A stretch of 9,840 bases of DNA from Caulobacter sp. CCH9-E1 (lineage in GTDB: Bacteria > Pseudomonadota > Alphaproteobacteria > Caulobacterales > Caulobacteraceae): the NCBI RefSeq assembly GCF_001556515.1, contig NZ_LSJA01000348.1:1-9840 (forward strand). The letters are read 5' to 3'. How positions within the stretch are numbered: position 1 is the stretch's first letter; the number at the start of each line of letters is the position of its first letter. Below, one piece after another: positions 7,752 through 9,840 of the stretch. The notes beneath the pieces were generated by a model. It saw only the letters and a list, made by a program, of their open reading frames with translations, ran no database searches and was not told the origin of the DNA. The position numbers and the translations under genes are program-made.

Positions 7752-8012
7752 TTGTCGAAAGCCGAAAAGCTTTTGCTGGCGATGATGCGCAATCCCGCGG
7801 GCGATTGGCGTATTTCCGACGTCGAAGTCGTTTGCAAGCGCTATGGCCTGACCTGTCAGCCGCCCACCGGCGGCGGGTCGCACTACCGGGTGTCCCACCC
7901 GAAACTCTTTGAAATTCTTACCATTCCAGCGCGACGCCCGATCAAGCCGATATACATAAAGCAGCTTGCGGCCTATATTGATCGTGCGGTGAGGCCAGCC
8001 AATGATCCGTAG
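7752..8012 (+). CDS. hicA: HicA-family toxin (mRNA interferase)
   Basis: Small dsRBD-like toxin expected to cleave mRNA during stress, 86 residues. The core features are a helix with MMRNPAGDWRISDVEVVCKRYG (11-32), then PPTGGGSHYRVSHP (37-50) with the catalytic-type histidine H44 in a Gly-Ser-His-Tyr context, then the beta strand ILTIPARRPIKPIYIKQL and a closing helix. This matches HicA proteins with the GSH..VSHP signature. The start is TTG 7752, chosen because GAGGAA (7742-7747) lies just upstream and no in-frame ATG precedes the conserved region. The gene overlaps hicB by 11 bases. Codon use is less GC-biased than in the neighbours, and an AT-rich stretch lies just upstream (about 7694-7722), suggesting acquisition by transfer. 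Confidence 0.85.
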   Translation: MSKAEKLLLAMMRNPAGDWRISDVEVVCKRYGLTCQPPTGGGSHYRVSHPKLFEILTIPARRPIKPIYIKQLAAYIDRAVRPANDP

Positions 8013-8229
8013 ACTTAACTACAGTGTCGTTCTGAGAACGCTGTCGGACGAAGATGGCGGCGGCTATCTGGCCACCGTTCCAGATCTGCCTGGCTGCATG
8101 TCTGACGGCGCGACCGAGGCAGAGGTTCTCAAGAACATTGAGGACGCGATTGCCCAATGGATCGATCACGCGCTGTCCGAGGGCCGGAAGATTCCGGAGC
8201 CTGACAAGCACTATCGGTACGGCACTTAA
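8002..8229 (+). CDS. hicB: HicB-family antitoxin, short form
   Basis: Antitoxin partner expected to bind and block HicA. It has 75 residues that make up essentially one HicB partial RNase-H-like domain: strand RRLNYSVVLRTL, the signature GGGYLATVPDLPGCMSDGATEAEV (19-42), the helix LKNIEDAIAQWIDHAL, and the tail KIPEPDKHYRYGT. Typical HicB proteins add a C-terminal helix-turn-helix or ribbon-helix-helix DNA-binding domain. None is present here, and the following bases up to the next gene encode no plausible continuation. ATG 8002 has GAGG (7991-7994) seven bases upstream and lies inside hicA, a typical coupled arrangement. Confidence 0.88.
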   Translation: MIRRLNYSVVLRTLSDEDGGGYLATVPDLPGCMSDGATEAEVLKNIEDAIAQWIDHALSEGRKIPEPDKHYRYGT

Positions 8230-8255
8230 CAGCCCCGTCTGCTTTAAGAAGAACC

Positions 8256-8465
8256 CTATTCCAGGTGTGGCTCATAGTCCGAGAGCGGCGGCCGGCGGCT
8301 GCGACGCTCTTCGTACTCGCGCTTGCCGACAAGGGCGGAAACCCCGGCCAGGGCGGCGAAGATCGCGATCAGCGCCAAGCCCAGCTTGACATCGCCGATC
8401 CAGAAATTGGCCACCCCCGCGAACAGGACGACCAGACCCACGCCCAGCATGACTCCGAGCTTCAT
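8256..8465 (-). CDS. Small two-helix inner-membrane protein, unknown function
   Basis: A 69-residue protein that I do not recognise. It has two hydrophobic helices, at about 4-23 (GVMLGVGLVVLFAGVANFWI) and 27-46 (KLGLALIAIFAALAGVSALV), joined by a tight turn with GDVK. A charged tail follows with KREYEERRSRRPP and an acidic end, DYEPHLE. By the positive-inside rule both termini are probably cytoplasmic. The start ATG 8465 is well fixed by a strong Shine-Dalgarno, GGAGGA (8473-8478), seven bases upstream. It stands alone, convergent with hicB (26 bases between the stops) and divergent from trxB. Codon bias and Shine-Dalgarno make a real gene likely. Confidence 0.78.
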   Translation of the reverse strand: MKLGVMLGVGLVVLFAGVANFWIGDVKLGLALIAIFAALAGVSALVGKREYEERRSRRPPLSDYEPHLE

Positions 8466-8574
8466 GAGTTTTTCCTCCGGTGGCTTTTGTCGCCACTGGT
8501 TGGAAGTCCACACCAAAACCGGGGTTATGTCTACGCACCTTCACCGTGACATGACACCGCGAGCCCGCGGAAAT

Positions 8575-8604
8575 CTGGCGCGCGAGCGGAATCGAGCCTA
8601 GATA
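8575..8604 (+). promoter_or_regulatory. Possible leaderless promoter of trxB
   Basis: CTGGCG (8575-8580) and TAGATA (8599-8604) are separated by 18 bases. They resemble a Caulobacter-type housekeeping promoter (TTGaCg, then CTAnA). The -10 ends six bases before ATG 8611, so transcription would begin at or next to the start codon. No Shine-Dalgarno lies between. A GAATC site (8589-8593), a GANTC target of the cell-cycle methylase CcrM, falls in the spacer. Inferred by eye only. Confidence 0.35.
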
Positions 8605-8610
8605 TCCGCC

Positions 8611-9618
8611 ATGTCCAGCACCGCTCCCCGCCAAACCCGCTGCCTGATCATCGGATCGGGTCCCGCCGGCTACACCGCCGCCATCTACGCCGCGCGCGCC
8701 CTGCTGAAGCCGGTGCTGATCGCCGGCATCCAGCCCGGCGGCCAGCTGACCATCACGACCGACGTCGAGAACTATCCGGGCTTCGCCGACGTGATCCAGG
8801 GTCCGTGGTTGATGGACCAGATGCGCGCCCAGGCCGAGCATGTCGGGACCGAGCTGGTCAACGACATCGTCACCAGCGTCGACCTTTCCCAGCGCCCGTT
8901 CACGGTCAAGACCGACAGCGGCCAGGACTGGATCGCCGAGACGATCATCATCGCCACCGGCGCCCAGGCCAAGTGGCTGGGCCTGGAAAGCGAGAGCAAG
9001 TTCCAGGGCTTTGGCGTCAGCGCCTGCGCCACCTGCGACGGCTTCTTCTATCGCAACAAGGAAGTGGTCGTGGTTGGCGGCGGCAACACGGCCGTCGAAG
9101 AGGCTCTCTTCCTGACCAGCTTCGCCAGCAAGGTGACCCTGGTCCACCGCAAGGACGAGCTGCGCGCCGAGAAGATCCTGCAGGAGCGCCTGCTGGCCCA
9201 TCCGAAGATCGAGGTGGTCTGGGACAGCGTCATCGACGAGGTGACGGGCGAGACCGACCCCATGGGGGTGACGGGCGTCCGCCTGAAGAACGTCAAGACC
9301 GGCGCGACCACGGACCTGGCCTGCGACGGCGTCTTCATCGCCATCGGCCACGCGCCTTCGTCGGAGCTGTTCGCCGGCCAGCTGGAGACCGGTCCGGGCG
9401 GTTATCTGAAGGTCAAGCCGGGCACGGCCTCGACCGCGATCAAGGGCGTCTACGCCGCCGGCGACGTCACCGACGATGTCTACCGCCAGGCCGTCACCGC
9501 CGCCGGCATGGGCTGCATGGCCGCCCTGGAAGCCGTCCGCTTCCTGGCCGAGGAAGACCACAAGAAGGCCCACCACCCGATCAGCCACGTCGAGGCGAAT
9601 AAGATCGGGGTTTGGTGA
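8611..9618 (+). CDS. trxB: Thioredoxin reductase (NADPH), TrxB
   Basis: Flavoenzyme that reduces thioredoxin with NADPH in the cytoplasm. It has 335 residues, the standard low-molecular-weight bacterial type. The FAD-binding loop is GSGPAG (15-20), followed by QPGGQLTITTDVENYPG (41-57). The redox-active disulfide CATC is at 139-142, with the following D143. The NADPH-binding loop GGGNTA is at 156-161, with HRKDELRAEK next. The second FAD segment GVYAAGDVTDDVYRQAVTAAG lies near the C-terminus. All catalytic elements are intact. ATG 8611 has no recognisable Shine-Dalgarno; the mRNA may be leaderless. It is divergent from the small membrane protein gene and followed by a palindromic repeat. Confidence 0.97.
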   Translation: MSSTAPRQTRCLIIGSGPAGYTAAIYAARALLKPVLIAGIQPGGQLTITTDVENYPGFADVIQGPWLMDQMRAQAEHVGTELVNDIVTSVDLSQRPFTVKTDSGQDWIAETIIIATGAQAKWLGLESESKFQGFGVSACATCDGFFYRNKEVVVVGGGNTAVEEALFLTSFASKVTLVHRKDELRAEKILQERLLAHPKIEVVWDSVIDEVTGETDPMGVTGVRLKNVKTGATTDLACDGVFIAIGHAPSSELFAGQLETGPGGYLKVKPGTASTAIKGVYAAGDVTDDVYRQAVTAAGMGCMAALEAVRFLAEEDHKKAHHPISHVEANKIGVW

Positions 9619-9631
9619 GGGCGCTTTAGTT

Positions 9632-9745
9632 CCTCCCCCGCGATGCGGGGGAGGTGGCCCAGAGGGACGGAGGGGGCTCGCGCGGCATAGGTCTAGCTTG
9701 CCCCCTCAGTCGCTCCGCGACAGCTCCCCCGCATCGCGGGGGAGC
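9632..9745. repeat. Composite palindromic intergenic repeat downstream of trxB
   Basis: Two hairpins in inverted orientation bound the element. The left is CCTCCCCCGC-GAT-GCGGGGGAGG (9632-9654) and the right is GCTCCCCCGC-ATC-GCGGGGGAGC (9723-9745); the loops are reverse complements of each other. Between them GAGGGGGC (9670-9677) and GCCCCCTC (9700-9707) form an inner stem. The unit reads as a paired REP (BIME-like) or a small MITE, of a type I associate with Caulobacter intergenic DNA. It lies exactly between two convergent genes, where it could end transcription from both sides, although no U-tract follows. It is unrelated in sequence to the repeat at 4711-4808. Confidence 0.82.
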
Positions 9746-9755
9746 ATCTCGAAGA

Positions 9756-9840
9756 TCAATTCAACGGATTCAGCAAACTCGGCGGCCGGGGCTTGGGCCT
9801 GGGCGGCGGAGGCGGCGGCGCGGGGGGCGCCGTGACGGCG
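9756..9840 (-). CDS. Possible proline-rich C-terminus of an unidentified protein (partial)
   Basis: One minus-strand frame entering from the right edge reads AVTAPPAPPPPPPRPKPRPP and then SLLNPLN, ending at TGA 9758-9756. Only 27 residues are visible. A Pro/Arg/Lys-rich tail with a short hydrophobic end, stopping just outside the repeat, looks like a genuine C-terminus. I cannot name the protein. The competing minus frame reads through the repeat and is less credible. A GC-rich sequence can mimic proline runs by chance, so confidence is moderate. Confidence 0.45.
   Translation of the reverse strand, partial: AVTAPPAPPPPPPRPKPRPPSLLNPLN

Noticed and set aside
7727..7912. 61-codon open frame overlapping the start of hicA
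   Set aside because: It is in another frame than the clearly HicA-like sequence and lacks a Shine-Dalgarno or known motifs.
8272..9588. 438-codon open frame on the minus strand opposite trxB
   Set aside because: It is antisense to an intact TrxB and has no recognisable domain; its far end also overlaps the small membrane gene in another frame.
9632..9654. Classical intrinsic terminator for trxB
   Set aside because: The hairpin is strong but is followed by TGGCCC rather than a T-run; it is better described as part of the repeat, with termination only possible.

Overview
The window looks like chromosomal DNA from a Caulobacter-type alphaproteobacterium (Caulobacterales). It is very GC-rich with strong G/C third-position bias. 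It carries two chemoreceptors whose signalling tips read [12 protein letters not shown], a pseudaminic-acid gene set of the kind used for flagellin glycosylation, and GC-rich palindromic intergenic repeats. The assignment rests on gene content and style, not on a database match.

Layout. (1) Bases 1-1579, minus strand: a small membrane-anchored protein of unknown function overlaps by 4 bases the start of a methyl-accepting chemotaxis protein (MCP). The MCP has a multi-pass, histidine-rich membrane sensor and runs off the left edge before its C-terminus. (2) 1708-2370, minus: a glutathione S-transferase. (3) 2474-4681, plus: a complete second MCP with a periplasmic Cache-type sensor, two HAMP-like segments and an Ala-Ala C-terminus. 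(4) 4711-4808: a palindromic intergenic repeat. (5) 4882-7636: three pseudaminic-acid genes. A SpsF-type cytidylyltransferase (probable PseF) and the UDP-sugar hydrolase PseG are coupled by an ATGA overlap on the plus strand. The synthase PseI converges on them from the minus strand, and the two stop codons interlock in one CTAG. (6) 7752-8229, plus: a HicA/HicB-type toxin-antitoxin pair with lower GC than its surroundings and an unusually short HicB. (7) 8256-8465, minus: a two-helix membrane protein. (8) 8611-9618, plus: thioredoxin reductase TrxB, with no Shine-Dalgarno and a possible leaderless promoter. (9) 9632-9745: a composite palindromic repeat, followed by the likely proline-rich C-terminus of a minus-strand gene that enters from the right edge.

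How the genes fit together. PseG releases the 2,4-diacetamido sugar from UDP, PseI condenses it with phosphoenolpyruvate to give pseudaminic acid, and the cytidylyltransferase would activate it as the CMP-sugar. These are the last three steps of the pathway. The earlier enzymes (PseB, PseC, PseH) and the flagellin glycosyltransferase are not here. Together with the two chemoreceptors this gives the region a motility flavour, although the genes do not form one operon. The GST and TrxB are housekeeping or redox genes. HicAB looks like an accessory insertion between pseI and the small membrane gene.

Most of the window is ordinary for this group and I see no clearly new multi-gene system. The items most worth a second look are the MCP with its translationally coupled small partner, the short HicB, the interlocked stops of pseG and pseI, the probable leaderless trxB, and the two repeat families.
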